61,782 nucleotides of DNA from positions 1 through 61,782 of the forward strand of contig CAYTFZ010000006.1 in the NCBI GenBank assembly GCA_964437215.1, read 5' to 3'. This stretch comes from JAAYAN01 sp964437215 (lineage in GTDB: Bacteria; Bacteroidota; Ignavibacteria; Ignavibacteriales; Melioribacteraceae). The notes under the pieces are model-generated. The model made no database searches. It was not told the origin of the DNA and saw only the letters and a list, made by a program, of their open reading frames with translations. Made by a program: the position numbers and the translations under genes. Below, piece after piece: positions 7,672 through 16,248 of this stretch (position 1 is the stretch's first letter; each line of letters starts with the position of its first letter).

Positions 7672-8700
7672 TCAGGAAAAAACTTCTTCTAAAATTCTGC
7701 AAGCCGCAGTAATCTGGTCAAATGAAATATTAAGATGAGTAACAGCTCTTATTGTATTTATATTTCCTGCGCTTAAAAGTAAACCTTTATCGGAACATTT
7801 TTTTATGGAATTTTCAACACTGTCATTTAACGGACTGAACATCAGGATATTTGTCTGAACATTTTCGGGAATAATTTTAAGTCCCGGCAGAGTATTTATT
7901 TTTTTTGCAAGAATTTCAGCTTTTTCGTGATCGAGTTTTAGTAAGGGTCTGTTATTTTCGAGCGCGAAAATTGCAGCAGCAGCAAGTATTCCAACTTGTC
8001 GCATTCCGCCGCCCCAGCCTTTGCGTATTCGGAAAGCTTCTTTGATTATATCTTTCGATCCTGCAATTGCGGAGCCGACAGGTGCTCCCAATCCCTTTGA
8101 AAAGCATACAGAAACAGTATCAAAATATTTTGCATATTCAGCAGGATTAATACCTGTTTTGATAGATGCATTCCAGATGCGCGCTCCGTCAAGATGGCAA
8201 TATAAATTATGTTTATATGCAAGCTTCCTTAGCGAGGCGATATTTTCAATAGGATTAATCATTCCGCCGGCGCGGTTGTGAGTGTTTTCAACTTCAATAA
8301 CTTTAGTCCGAGGCATATAATATGCGCTTTCAGGACGTATCAATGGTTCTATCATTTCGGGACAGAATATTCCGTTTATCCCGTTTACAGGATATAACTG
8401 TATCCCGCTCAGTGCGGCGGCCGAGCCGGATTCGTAATGAAAAATGTGAGCGTCTTTATCGCAGATAACTTCGTCGCCGGGATTGGTTAATACTTTCAAA
8501 CAAATCTGATTTCCCATAACACCGCTTGGTACAAAAAGAGCGGCTTCTTTTCCCAATATCTCGGCAGTCATTTTTTCAAGACGGTTAACAGTCGGGTCTT
8601 CCTTATAAACATCGTCGCCCACTTCAGCCTCGCACATAAATTTTCGCATTTCGGCAGAAGGTTTGGTTACCGTATCGCTTCTTAAATCGATAATTTGCAT
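7672..8700 (-). CDS. ltaE: low-specificity L-threonine aldolase
   Basis: This fold-type I PLP enzyme of 342 residues cleaves L-threonine and L-allo-threonine to glycine and acetaldehyde. Landmarks are the N-terminal IDLRSDTVTKPS, the PLP-stacking region AHIFHYE, the cofactor-binding HLDGARIWNA (D171), and the Schiff-base Lys in CFSKGLGAPVGS (K202). Length and motif order match the family. Its ATG is one base from the lnt stop, so translation is probably coupled. A beta-eliminating lyase of similar fold is the only realistic alternative. Confidence 0.93.
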   Translation of the reverse strand: MQIIDLRSDTVTKPSAEMRKFMCEAEVGDDVYKEDPTVNRLEKMTAEILGKEAALFVPSGVMGNQICLKVLTNPGDEVICDKDAHIFHYESGSAAALSGIQLYPVNGINGIFCPEMIEPLIRPESAYYMPRTKVIEVENTHNRAGGMINPIENIASLRKLAYKHNLYCHLDGARIWNASIKTGINPAEYAKYFDTVSVCFSKGLGAPVGSAIAGSKDIIKEAFRIRKGWGGGMRQVGILAAAAIFALENNRPLLKLDHEKAEILAKKINTLPGLKIIPENVQTNILMFSPLNDSVENSIKKCSDKGLLLSAGNINTIRAVTHLNISFDQITAACRILEEVFS

Positions 8701-8701
8701 T

Positions 8702-10390
8702 TTAATTTTTCCGTGATAATTTTTTAAATAAATTATGCTTAGTAAGCTTAATGATTAAGAAAAGCAAGAAAATAACAATTGATACTGTAATTGTGATGTT
8801 AGGAATAAGAAGGGGATTACGGGAATAAAAAGTAGTTTCTTTATTCAGAAAAATATTTCCGGTAAGCTGGGTTTTTGTAAAAAGTTTTGTTTCTTTAACA
8901 ACCTCACCGGAAGGCGAAATTATACAGCTTATTCCGCCATTAGCAGCGCGTACAACCGCCCGCCGGTTTTCTATTGCTCTTAGAACACTTATATCTTTAT
9001 GCTGATAAGGACCGGATGATTTTCCATACCAGCTGTCGTTTGTTACAACAATTATAAAATCGGCGCCTTTTTTTATAAATTGGGCAACATAATCCTGATA
9101 AATCGATTCGATGCAGATTACGCAGGCTGCCTTTACTTCTTTTCCGGAAGCAGATTTATTGAAAAGATTAAAAACAGTAGTATCCTTTCCAACATTCCAG
9201 CTCGAAATACCAACTTCCCATTTAATCCAATCGCCTAAAGCAGGGATTACATCTATAAAGGGAACCCTCTCGCCAAAAGGAACAAGTTTTTGTTTTCCGT
9301 ATTTGCTTATTTCATTTGAAAAAGGTTTGATATGAAGTGCGGAATTATAGGAAACATATTTTGCATTTCCCGATGGTGTCGGTTTTGCATCCGGCGGAGC
9401 TTCTTCGGTATTAAAAAAGAATGTTGCATCCGGCATTCCGGTTATAAGATCAACTCGGTTGTAATCAGCAAAAGTTTTTATCCGGTTCTGTATTTCGTAA
9501 TAAGAGCCGGAGTATAAGTAAACCGGAAAAGCAGTTTCGGGCCAGACAATAATAGCAGCACCGCTTTGTAAAGCTTTAAAGCTTAAATCAAAATAGATGT
9601 CTGCAAGTTTATTTAAATCTCCGGCAGATTCCCATTTCTTCCAGGGATTTAAATCCGGCTGGATTAAACCGGCTTTTATTGTATCATATTTCCTATCGGT
9701 ATATTCTTTTTGTTTAATAAAACCATAAATAAACAGAAATAAAAAAACGCTAATGGCACAAATTATATAAGAATAGGATATTTTTCTGTTTGTTCTAAAA
9801 AAATCGAAACTAAAAAATATCAGCGCATTTATTAAGATTATAATAAAAGAAAGTCCGTAAGCTCCAATTAAATCAGCCGGCTGAGCTAATAATGTTAAAC
9901 TCGAAAGACTATGCCCGAGGGTAAGCCAAGGGAAACGGAGATCGGTGATGCTGTAAAAATATTCGTAAAAAACCCAAAAAAATGGCAAAAGCAATAATGG
10001 AATAACGCGGTTAAAAATTTTCCGGGCAAAATAGTAAAGTGTTGAAGCAATTAAAAATACAATCGGATTAAAAAAGATAAGCGCAGAACCTGCAAGCATT
10101 AAAAAAGGATCGGCATCTTTTGTCCAGCTTCCTACCCAGTAAAGGGAAATGAGCGTGAAAATAAGAGCTGTTAAGTAAGTTGCCCGGTTAATTTCTGCAA
10201 GTCCGGTACGGCGTGAAATTACATAAAAATATGGAACAAGCGAGAAAAATATTAAAAAGGAAATATTAATGGGCGGAAATGATAAACCGAGCATTATTCC
10301 GCTCAGAGAACAAAAAAGCAATTCTTTTCTTGTATTCTTTCTTTGTTCCGGCGTTTTTACGGTTCTAAAAAATCCGAGAGAAAAATTCAC
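8702..10390 (-). CDS. lnt: apolipoprotein N-acyltransferase
   Basis: Lnt adds the third acyl chain to the N-terminal Cys of lipoproteins at the periplasmic face of the inner membrane. The 562-residue protein has about six to seven membrane helices in residues 25-225, a periplasmic nitrilase domain, and a last helix near 535-555. The catalytic triad is visible: E285 in VWPETAFP, K368 in GKQKLVPFGERVPF, and C426 in CIESIY. The motif TNDSWYGKSSGPYQH is typical. It overlaps the DedA gene by 4 bases and abuts threonine aldolase. Several lipoproteins in this window would be its substrates. Confidence 0.95.
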   Translation of the reverse strand: MNFSLGFFRTVKTPEQRKNTRKELLFCSLSGIMLGLSFPPINISFLIFFSLVPYFYVISRRTGLAEINRATYLTALIFTLISLYWVGSWTKDADPFLMLAGSALIFFNPIVFLIASTLYYFARKIFNRVIPLLLLPFFWVFYEYFYSITDLRFPWLTLGHSLSSLTLLAQPADLIGAYGLSFIIILINALIFFSFDFFRTNRKISYSYIICAISVFLFLFIYGFIKQKEYTDRKYDTIKAGLIQPDLNPWKKWESAGDLNKLADIYFDLSFKALQSGAAIIVWPETAFPVYLYSGSYYEIQNRIKTFADYNRVDLITGMPDATFFFNTEEAPPDAKPTPSGNAKYVSYNSALHIKPFSNEISKYGKQKLVPFGERVPFIDVIPALGDWIKWEVGISSWNVGKDTTVFNLFNKSASGKEVKAACVICIESIYQDYVAQFIKKGADFIIVVTNDSWYGKSSGPYQHKDISVLRAIENRRAVVRAANGGISCIISPSGEVVKETKLFTKTQLTGNIFLNKETTFYSRNPLLIPNITITVSIVIFLLFLIIKLTKHNLFKKLSRKN

Positions 10391-10998
10391 TGTTTTACTG
10401 CCTTTTTCTTAAGAAAAAATCTTGCAGTAAAAACAATTACTGCAACAACCGATAAAATAGTTATAACACGCGAATATTCCGATAAATAATAGTCAATCTG
10501 ATGTACATTATTGCCTACTTGCATACCCAGAAAAATTATCAGTGCATTCCACAGAAAAGCGCTTGCGGCTGCAAATACAAATGTTCTAAGAATATTTAAT
10601 TCGGCAATACCCGAAAAGAAACTGATTACAGATCTTGTTCCGGGAAGAAATCTGTTTGTAAGTATCAATTTATATCCGTATTTCTTAAACCATTGATCTG
10701 TTTTATCGAGCGCCTCTTGTTTGATAAACTTAATTTTGCCGGTTCTAAGTATTTTTTCGCCGAAAAAAAGACCAACTAAATACATAAGAATAAAACCGAG
10801 AGCGCTTCCAATGCTTGTAATTATTAAAACCGGTATGAATGAAATTCCAGAAGAAGCAATAAGCGAAGATCCGGCAACAACAACAACATCGCTTGGGGCA
10901 GGGGGAATAACATTTTCGATAAATGAAAAAAAGAACAAAATTAAATATATCCAAACCGGATCAACAGAGCTTAAATAACGTATAATTTCTTCTATCAT
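10387..10998 (-). CDS. DedA family (SNARE-associated/VTT domain) membrane protein
   Basis: This is a 203-residue polytopic protein with the DedA signature region: a hairpin start FFFSFIENVIPPAPSD and the conserved NRFLPGTRSVISFFSG loop, followed by membrane helices near 140-160 and 170-195. DedA-family proteins include undecaprenyl-phosphate and phospholipid translocases and maintain envelope homeostasis. It overlaps ispF by one base and lnt by four, so it belongs to a tightly coupled operon. Which lipid it moves cannot be told from the sequence. Confidence 0.92.
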   Translation of the reverse strand: MIEEIIRYLSSVDPVWIYLILFFFSFIENVIPPAPSDVVVVAGSSLIASSGISFIPVLIITSIGSALGFILMYLVGLFFGEKILRTGKIKFIKQEALDKTDQWFKKYGYKLILTNRFLPGTRSVISFFSGIAELNILRTFVFAAASAFLWNALIIFLGMQVGNNVHQIDYYLSEYSRVITILSVVAVIVFTARFFLKKKAVKQ

Positions 10999-11486
10999 CA
11001 GGCCTTATCCTTAAAAAGCAGAACTGTGGCATAAGATTCAATTCCTTCCTCGCGGCCTACAAATCCAAGTTTTTCTGTTGTGGTTGCTTTAACAGAAATC
11101 TGGTCGGGCTGGCAGCATAAAATTCTTGCAATAGTATTTTGCATTTCGGGAATATATTGTGCAATTTTAGGCCGCTGCAAAGCTATCACTGAATCCACGT
11201 TGCCAATTTTATAACCTTTTGATTTAATAAGAATATATGTTTTTTCAAGAAGAATTTTACTATCGATATTCTTAAATTCATTTGAATTATCGGGATAATG
11301 TTTGCCTATGTCGCCGAGTGCAAGAGCTCCTAAAAGAGCATCGCAGATAGCGTGTAAAAGCACATCGGCATCGGAATGTCCTAAAAGCCCTTTGTTATGA
11401 GGAATTTCAATTCCTCCTAAAATTAATTTCCGGTTATCGGCAAAAGCGTGAACATCATATCCGAAACCTGTTCTGATTGCTATCAT
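10998..11486 (-). CDS. ispF: 2-C-methyl-D-erythritol 2,4-cyclodiphosphate synthase
   Basis: IspF catalyses the cyclisation step of the MEP isoprenoid pathway as a zinc-dependent homotrimer. At 162 residues it has the family length. Metal ligands are in GFGYDVHAF (D11, H13) and in GHSDADVLLHAICDALLGA (H45), and the conserved ending motif KATTTEKLGFVGREEGI is present. It shares one base with the acylphosphatase stop and one with the DedA start. Other MEP-pathway genes are not in the window. Confidence 0.97.
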   Translation of the reverse strand: MIAIRTGFGYDVHAFADNRKLILGGIEIPHNKGLLGHSDADVLLHAICDALLGALALGDIGKHYPDNSNEFKNIDSKILLEKTYILIKSKGYKIGNVDSVIALQRPKIAQYIPEMQNTIARILCCQPDQISVKATTTEKLGFVGREEGIESYATVLLFKDKA

Positions 11487-11770
11487 TAATATTTTATTCC
11501 AAAATTTTCGAATTCATTTTTATACTCGCTCCATCTGATAGAAGCTTTTGATACATGAGCATACGAAGGTCCTGTTTTAATCATTGTAAAAAGTTCTTCA
11601 ATAAGGTATGTTTCTCCTTCGGCAACGGTTAAAACATTTCCGTTAAAAAGATTTTCGGTATAGCCTGTTAAGCCGAGCTCGCTGGCGCGTTTAAGTACAA
11701 AGTAACGAAAGCCGACACCCTGAACAAGACCTTCTGCTGTTATCTCAGCTCTTTTTTTTGTTGTATCCAT
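11486..11770 (-). CDS. acyP: acylphosphatase
   Basis: This small enzyme hydrolyses acyl phosphates. Motif AEGLVQGVGFRYFV contains the catalytic Arg, and GYTENLFNGNV contains the catalytic Asn. I use the ATG at 11770-11768 (94 aa) because the family domain begins just after it; an in-frame ATG six codons upstream at 11788 is possible. Either start overlaps the end of the EamA transporter gene. It is followed by ispF with a one-base overlap. Confidence 0.93.
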   Translation of the reverse strand: MDTTKKRAEITAEGLVQGVGFRYFVLKRASELGLTGYTENLFNGNVLTVAEGETYLIEELFTMIKTGPSYAHVSKASIRWSEYKNEFENFGIKY

Positions 11771-12701
11771 TTGCAACCAGACTGTCAAATATTTCCGAAA
11801 TTATTAGTCCTAAAAAAATAAGAGCGCAACCAATAATTCCAAAATTAGTCATTTTTTCATTCAATAAAAAGTAGGCAAACAAAGCTGCAAATATTGGTTC
11901 AAAAGAATAAATAATTCCTGCTTTCGAAGGGGTTACTTCTTTTTGAAATTTAGTTTGAACCGTGGTTGTAATTACCGTAGCAAAAATTGCAGTATAAATT
12001 ATTCCTGCAAGTAAATTAGAATTAAAAATAAGAGCCGTGTTTTCAATATGCAACAGATTAAAAAAATACGAAAAAATAAAACCCGCAATAGCGCAGATAA
12101 AAATTTGGGATGCAGCAATTACAAGATAATTATGCTTGCTGCTTACAATATCGAGATAGACAATATGAAACGCAAAAAGAAGAGCGCTAATAATTGTTAG
12201 AAAATCGCCGAAGTTAAAATTATTTCCAAGCTCGATAAAAATATTAATAATTGAAGAACCGCCGGATGATAAAAAAACAATTCCGGTAAAAACAAAGATT
12301 ATACCTATTATGGAGCCTTTTGTAGGGATACGCTTTTCGATAAATGTCTGCACGAATGGTACAATTACAACGCAGGAGCCTGTAAGAAAAGCAGATTTAG
12401 TAGCAGAAGTATATTTTAATCCCGAAGTCTGGGTTGAGAACGAAAAAAACATCAAAAGGCCAAGCAATGCGCCCGAAGTAATTGCATCTTTTGTAATTAG
12501 CCTTCGTTTTAAATACAAAAAAGGAACAAGACAAAGAAAGGCGACTGAAAACCGTATGCCGATAAACATCATCGGACTGCTGTAATTGAGAGAATCTTTA
12601 ATGATTACAAAAGTACCGCCCCATAGAATTGTCATCAAAACCAGCCACAATTCTGCAGTGTATTTTTGCAAAAAAGCGCTGTTTACATCTTTATTCATCA
12701 A
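11745..12701 (-). CDS. EamA/DMT-family transporter
   Basis: The 318-residue protein has about ten hydrophobic helices arranged as two EamA repeats, the first beginning near TAELWLVLMTILWGGTFVIIKD, written here only in part (LWGGTFVIIKD), and the second near FNFGDFLTIISALLFAFHIV. Drug/metabolite exporters of this family move amino acids, nucleotides or toxic metabolites; the substrate cannot be read from the sequence. It starts 11 bases inside the end of era and overlaps acyP, so translation is coupled. Confidence 0.9.
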   Translation of the reverse strand: MMNKDVNSAFLQKYTAELWLVLMTILWGGTFVIIKDSLNYSSPMMFIGIRFSVAFLCLVPFLYLKRRLITKDAITSGALLGLLMFFSFSTQTSGLKYTSATKSAFLTGSCVVIVPFVQTFIEKRIPTKGSIIGIIFVFTGIVFLSSGGSSIINIFIELGNNFNFGDFLTIISALLFAFHIVYLDIVSSKHNYLVIAASQIFICAIAGFIFSYFFNLLHIENTALIFNSNLLAGIIYTAIFATVITTTVQTKFQKEVTPSKAGIIYSFEPIFAALFAYFLLNEKMTNFGIIGCALIFLGLIISEIFDSLVANGYNKKKS

Positions 12702-13599
12702 ATTTTGTGTATCCGAAACTTTTAAGATATTTTTCGCTGCTTCTCCAGTTAGGTCTTACTTTCACCCTTAAATCGAGGTAAACTTCGCGCTGTAAAAAAT
12801 CTTCGATGCCCTGACGGCTGAGCGCGCCAAGTTTTTTTATTGCATCACCGTTTTTACCGACAATAATACCTTTTTGCGATTCTCTTTCTACAATTACTGC
12901 TGCTTGAATAAAATCTTTCCTGCCTTCGCGTTCATAAAATTCTTCAATAATCACTTCGGCGCTGTACGGAACCTCTTCTTTGTAGATTTCAAATATTTTT
13001 TCGCGGATAATTTCGGATACAAAAAATCTTTCAGGTTCATCCGAAAGTTGATCGTCCGGATAATACTTGGGATGGACAGGCAGCAATTCTATAATTGTGT
13101 TTAGGATTTTATCGATATTATATTTTTCTTTTGCCGATGCCGGGATTATGCAGCTGAACATTTTATTGATATTATCATCTTTTAAAATTTTGCCGATATT
13201 TTCTTCATTACTGAGATCTATTTTATTTAAAATCAAAATTTTTTGAATTCCTTTCCAATCGAGAATATTTTTAAAAACCGGTTCGTTTAAAATTGTTATT
13301 GCTTCAGGATCAGCTTCCAAATCAATCAGAAAAAGAACTATATCGCTATCGGCAACAGATTTGGTAACGTGCTCCATCATTTTTTCCTGTAAAAGATATT
13401 TCGGATCTAAAACTCCGGGAGTATCAAGAAAAATGATTTGAGAGTTTTCATCTGATAAAATTCCTAAAACTCTTTTACGTGTTGTTTGAGGTTTGTTTGT
13501 TATTATCGATAATTTTTCGCCTAAAATTGCATTAAGCAAGGTTGATTTTCCTGAATTAGGTTTTCCTACAATAGAAACGAAACCCGATTTTATATTCAT
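12691..13599 (-). CDS. era: GTPase Era
   Basis: Era binds 16S rRNA and helps mature the 30S subunit. At 302 residues it has the family length. G1 is GKPNSGKST (12-20), G3 is DTPG, G4 is NKID, and the C-terminal KH domain carries GIIVGKNGDAIKKLG. The C-terminal RPNWRSSEKYLKSFGY is also typical. It heads a minus-strand run that continues through the EamA gene to threonine aldolase; about 100 bases separate it from the phosphatase gene upstream, so it may have its own promoter there. Confidence 0.97.
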   Translation of the reverse strand: MNIKSGFVSIVGKPNSGKSTLLNAILGEKLSIITNKPQTTRKRVLGILSDENSQIIFLDTPGVLDPKYLLQEKMMEHVTKSVADSDIVLFLIDLEADPEAITILNEPVFKNILDWKGIQKILILNKIDLSNEENIGKILKDDNINKMFSCIIPASAKEKYNIDKILNTIIELLPVHPKYYPDDQLSDEPERFFVSEIIREKIFEIYKEEVPYSAEVIIEEFYEREGRKDFIQAAVIVERESQKGIIVGKNGDAIKKLGALSRQGIEDFLQREVYLDLRVKVRPNWRSSEKYLKSFGYTKFDE

Positions 13600-13699
13600 A
13601 TTACATCACTTTTAATTTATTAAAGAAATATAGGGTGAAAATGCGCAACTAAAAATTGAAATTATAAAAATTAAACTTAAATTTGAATATTTTTACGGA

Positions 13700-16246
13700 T
13701 TAACAATATTTTACCGCCACAACAGTTATATCATCATTCTGTTCTGCCGGGGAAGTAAAATTTTTCACATCTGAAATTATACTTTCAATTATCTGCTGGC
13801 TTGTTTTATCTGAAACGCTGTTAAAAGAATTCAGTAATCTTTCCTCGCCGAAGAGTTCATTTTTCTCATTCATAGCTTCGGTAATTCCGTCGGAATAAAA
13901 TAGAATTGAAGTCTGAGGTTTTAACGGCAGTGTTATTTCTTCAAGCGAAGCCTCAAAAATCTCACCTTTTTCCAATCCTATTCCTATGCCTTTTGCTTTT
14001 AGAAAATAAGAGTTAGAATCTTTTTCCGAAACAATTGCTTCGGTATGACCTGCGCGGCAGTATTTAATGTGTCCCGAATGCGTATCAAAAAGTGCAATGC
14101 TTGCAGTTATAAACGTATTACGGTCAATTTCACCAAAAATACTCCTGTTAATTTCCTCGAGAATTTTTTTAGGAGAATGATTTGTTTTTGCATAAATCCT
14201 AACCATTGTCTGCAATTTGCTCATATAAAACGAAGCCGGAAGACCTTTTCCCGATACATCGCCTATTACAGCAAGAAACATGCTTTCATCTAATTTTATC
14301 AAATCATAATAATCTCCTCCAATATGCATCGCCGGCAGCATTGTTCCTGCAACATCAAAATATTTCAAATACGGCACATTATTAGGAAGAAGATTTTGCT
14401 GGATTTTCCGTGCATTTTCAAGATCGCGTTCGAGTTTTATTTTTTTCGTTTCTGCTTCGTACAATCTGGCATTTTCAAGAGAAACTGAAATTTGCGAAGC
14501 TGTTGCGCTTAAAAGCTCTAAATCGCTTCCGCTGAATTGTGCGCCCGAATATTTCAGTCCGAACAAGAACAATCCTACTATTTTATTATTTATTACTAAT
14601 GGAATTATTGTAAAAACCGGTTCAGCGGCAAGTAATTGTTCTGCATCGGGAAAAATTTCGCTGAATTGATGTTTGGAAATTGCAGGCGGCTGGTTGAAAT
14701 CTTTTTTCTTTTGGATATACTCAAGCAGAATGTTTTCTTTTACCGGAATTTCTTTTAAGGAATACAATCCCGATGATTTAAGAATCTGGAAATTACTTTT
14801 ATTCTCATCCTTAATTGCAATGCCGAAAACACTTAACTTTAAGGAAGAGATAAAAGTAGAGTGAACTTTTTCGAGCAGATTATCCAAGCCGACAATACCC
14901 GAAAGCTCGTTGCTGAAATCAATAAGCACTTTTTGATAAGCAAATTGCTCGGGATAGAATTTTTTAGTTATAACTTGCTGAAAATTGTTTTTTGCAGATT
15001 GAAAAATGAGAGCGAATAAAATAAATACAAAACCGGCTACAAATCCTTGGTATTCCGTTTGAAAAGCAGAACTTACTGTTTGCCCGATAAAATATATTGC
15101 AAAGAAATATATCGAGGCAACTGCAACTGTTGCAGCTCCATAAATGATAGTAGTTTTTACAACATCGCTAACGTCCATCAGCGAATATTTAAATATTGAA
15201 TAACTGAATGAAATAGGCAGCAGGGCAACAAGTATTACAGGTGCAAAATACTCGGGGTTATTAAATATGCTTTCGGTAAAAATATTGGCAAAAAAAGTTC
15301 CGTAAATAATTGCCAAAACCCCTATTGTGTAAGAAAATAAAATAACAAATATTGGTGTACGCTCTCGTTTTTCTTTGAGTTTAATATAGTTTAAAAATAA
15401 TGAAATGAGTCCGGTAATAAGAGCTCCGCCAAACAGATAATTAGAAAAGCTGATTACCTTTAAAAGCATAAACAGGTTATGGAGATTATTATAAATATAG
15501 AAATATTTAAAAGTTATTGCAGCAATTAAAACAATTAAAGGTAAAATTCTGAAAAAGTAAAAATATGTTTTCGTCTTGCGGAAATTAAATTCGTAAGGGA
15601 AACACCAGAAAAAATCCATCAAATAAAACGGAAAATAAACGCTTCCTATTGTATAAAGCACATCTATCAGAATCAGCAACCATAGCTTATCGAAAAGAGG
15701 ATTTTGCCCTATTGTACCCGTTGTTAAATTTGTAAGCGATAATAAAACAGCAAAAATTCCTATGAGATAAAATTTCATCTGGACTTTACCTTCAGGACGT
15801 GCCATAACAACAATATGTCCGGCAAGAAGCCAGAAAAATGCAAGCAGCAGTAAACCGAGCGCCCCGAAATTTATCAGTTTTTTTATGTATACTTTTGTTG
15901 TAAATTCATAACCGTCGCGCTCAATTTTATACTCGGCATATTCTCCCGATTTAAGACTGTTTAATATAACCTGGGCTTTCATACCGTTTGAAACAGAAAT
16001 GCCATTTATTTCTTTGAGAATGTCATTATCTCTTATTCCGGCTTGCCATGTTACGCCTTCAAATTTAACAAGATCAAAATGCAATTCTTTTTTCCCGTTT
16101 ATTTCCTTTAACCGCCAGAAACATTCGTCATTTGATTGAGGCGTAATTTCAAACAGAAAATAAAAATTAATAACTAAAACAAGCAGCAGCGAAAATGATG
16201 CAAAGTTAATGATAAGCGACCGGTTTCTTAAAATAAAAGATCTCAT
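13700..16246 (-). CDS. membrane SpoIIE-type serine phosphatase with PDZ-like and GAF domains
   Basis: The 848-residue protein has an N-terminal membrane helix (11-32) and a PDZ-like extracytoplasmic region (about 58-122, with WQAGIRDNDILKEINGISV). A multi-helix membrane block (125-430), a GAF-like domain (about 455-600) and a PP2C/SpoIIE domain (640-848) follow. Phosphatase metal motifs are intact: GGDYYD, GDVSGKG, SDGITEA and NDDIT. Such enzymes dephosphorylate STAS antagonists in partner-switching systems. It is the last gene of the operon, 2 bases after the GAF-SpoIIE gene. A PDZ-like sensor on this enzyme suggests that envelope proteins or peptides are sensed, which is inference. Confidence 0.88.
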   Translation of the reverse strand: MRSFILRNRSLIINFASFSLLLVLVINFYFLFEITPQSNDECFWRLKEINGKKELHFDLVKFEGVTWQAGIRDNDILKEINGISVSNGMKAQVILNSLKSGEYAEYKIERDGYEFTTKVYIKKLINFGALGLLLLAFFWLLAGHIVVMARPEGKVQMKFYLIGIFAVLLSLTNLTTGTIGQNPLFDKLWLLILIDVLYTIGSVYFPFYLMDFFWCFPYEFNFRKTKTYFYFFRILPLIVLIAAITFKYFYIYNNLHNLFMLLKVISFSNYLFGGALITGLISLFLNYIKLKEKRERTPIFVILFSYTIGVLAIIYGTFFANIFTESIFNNPEYFAPVILVALLPISFSYSIFKYSLMDVSDVVKTTIIYGAATVAVASIYFFAIYFIGQTVSSAFQTEYQGFVAGFVFILFALIFQSAKNNFQQVITKKFYPEQFAYQKVLIDFSNELSGIVGLDNLLEKVHSTFISSLKLSVFGIAIKDENKSNFQILKSSGLYSLKEIPVKENILLEYIQKKKDFNQPPAISKHQFSEIFPDAEQLLAAEPVFTIIPLVINNKIVGLFLFGLKYSGAQFSGSDLELLSATASQISVSLENARLYEAETKKIKLERDLENARKIQQNLLPNNVPYLKYFDVAGTMLPAMHIGGDYYDLIKLDESMFLAVIGDVSGKGLPASFYMSKLQTMVRIYAKTNHSPKKILEEINRSIFGEIDRNTFITASIALFDTHSGHIKYCRAGHTEAIVSEKDSNSYFLKAKGIGIGLEKGEIFEASLEEITLPLKPQTSILFYSDGITEAMNEKNELFGEERLLNSFNSVSDKTSQQIIESIISDVKNFTSPAEQNDDITVVAVKYC

Positions 16247-16248
16247 AT

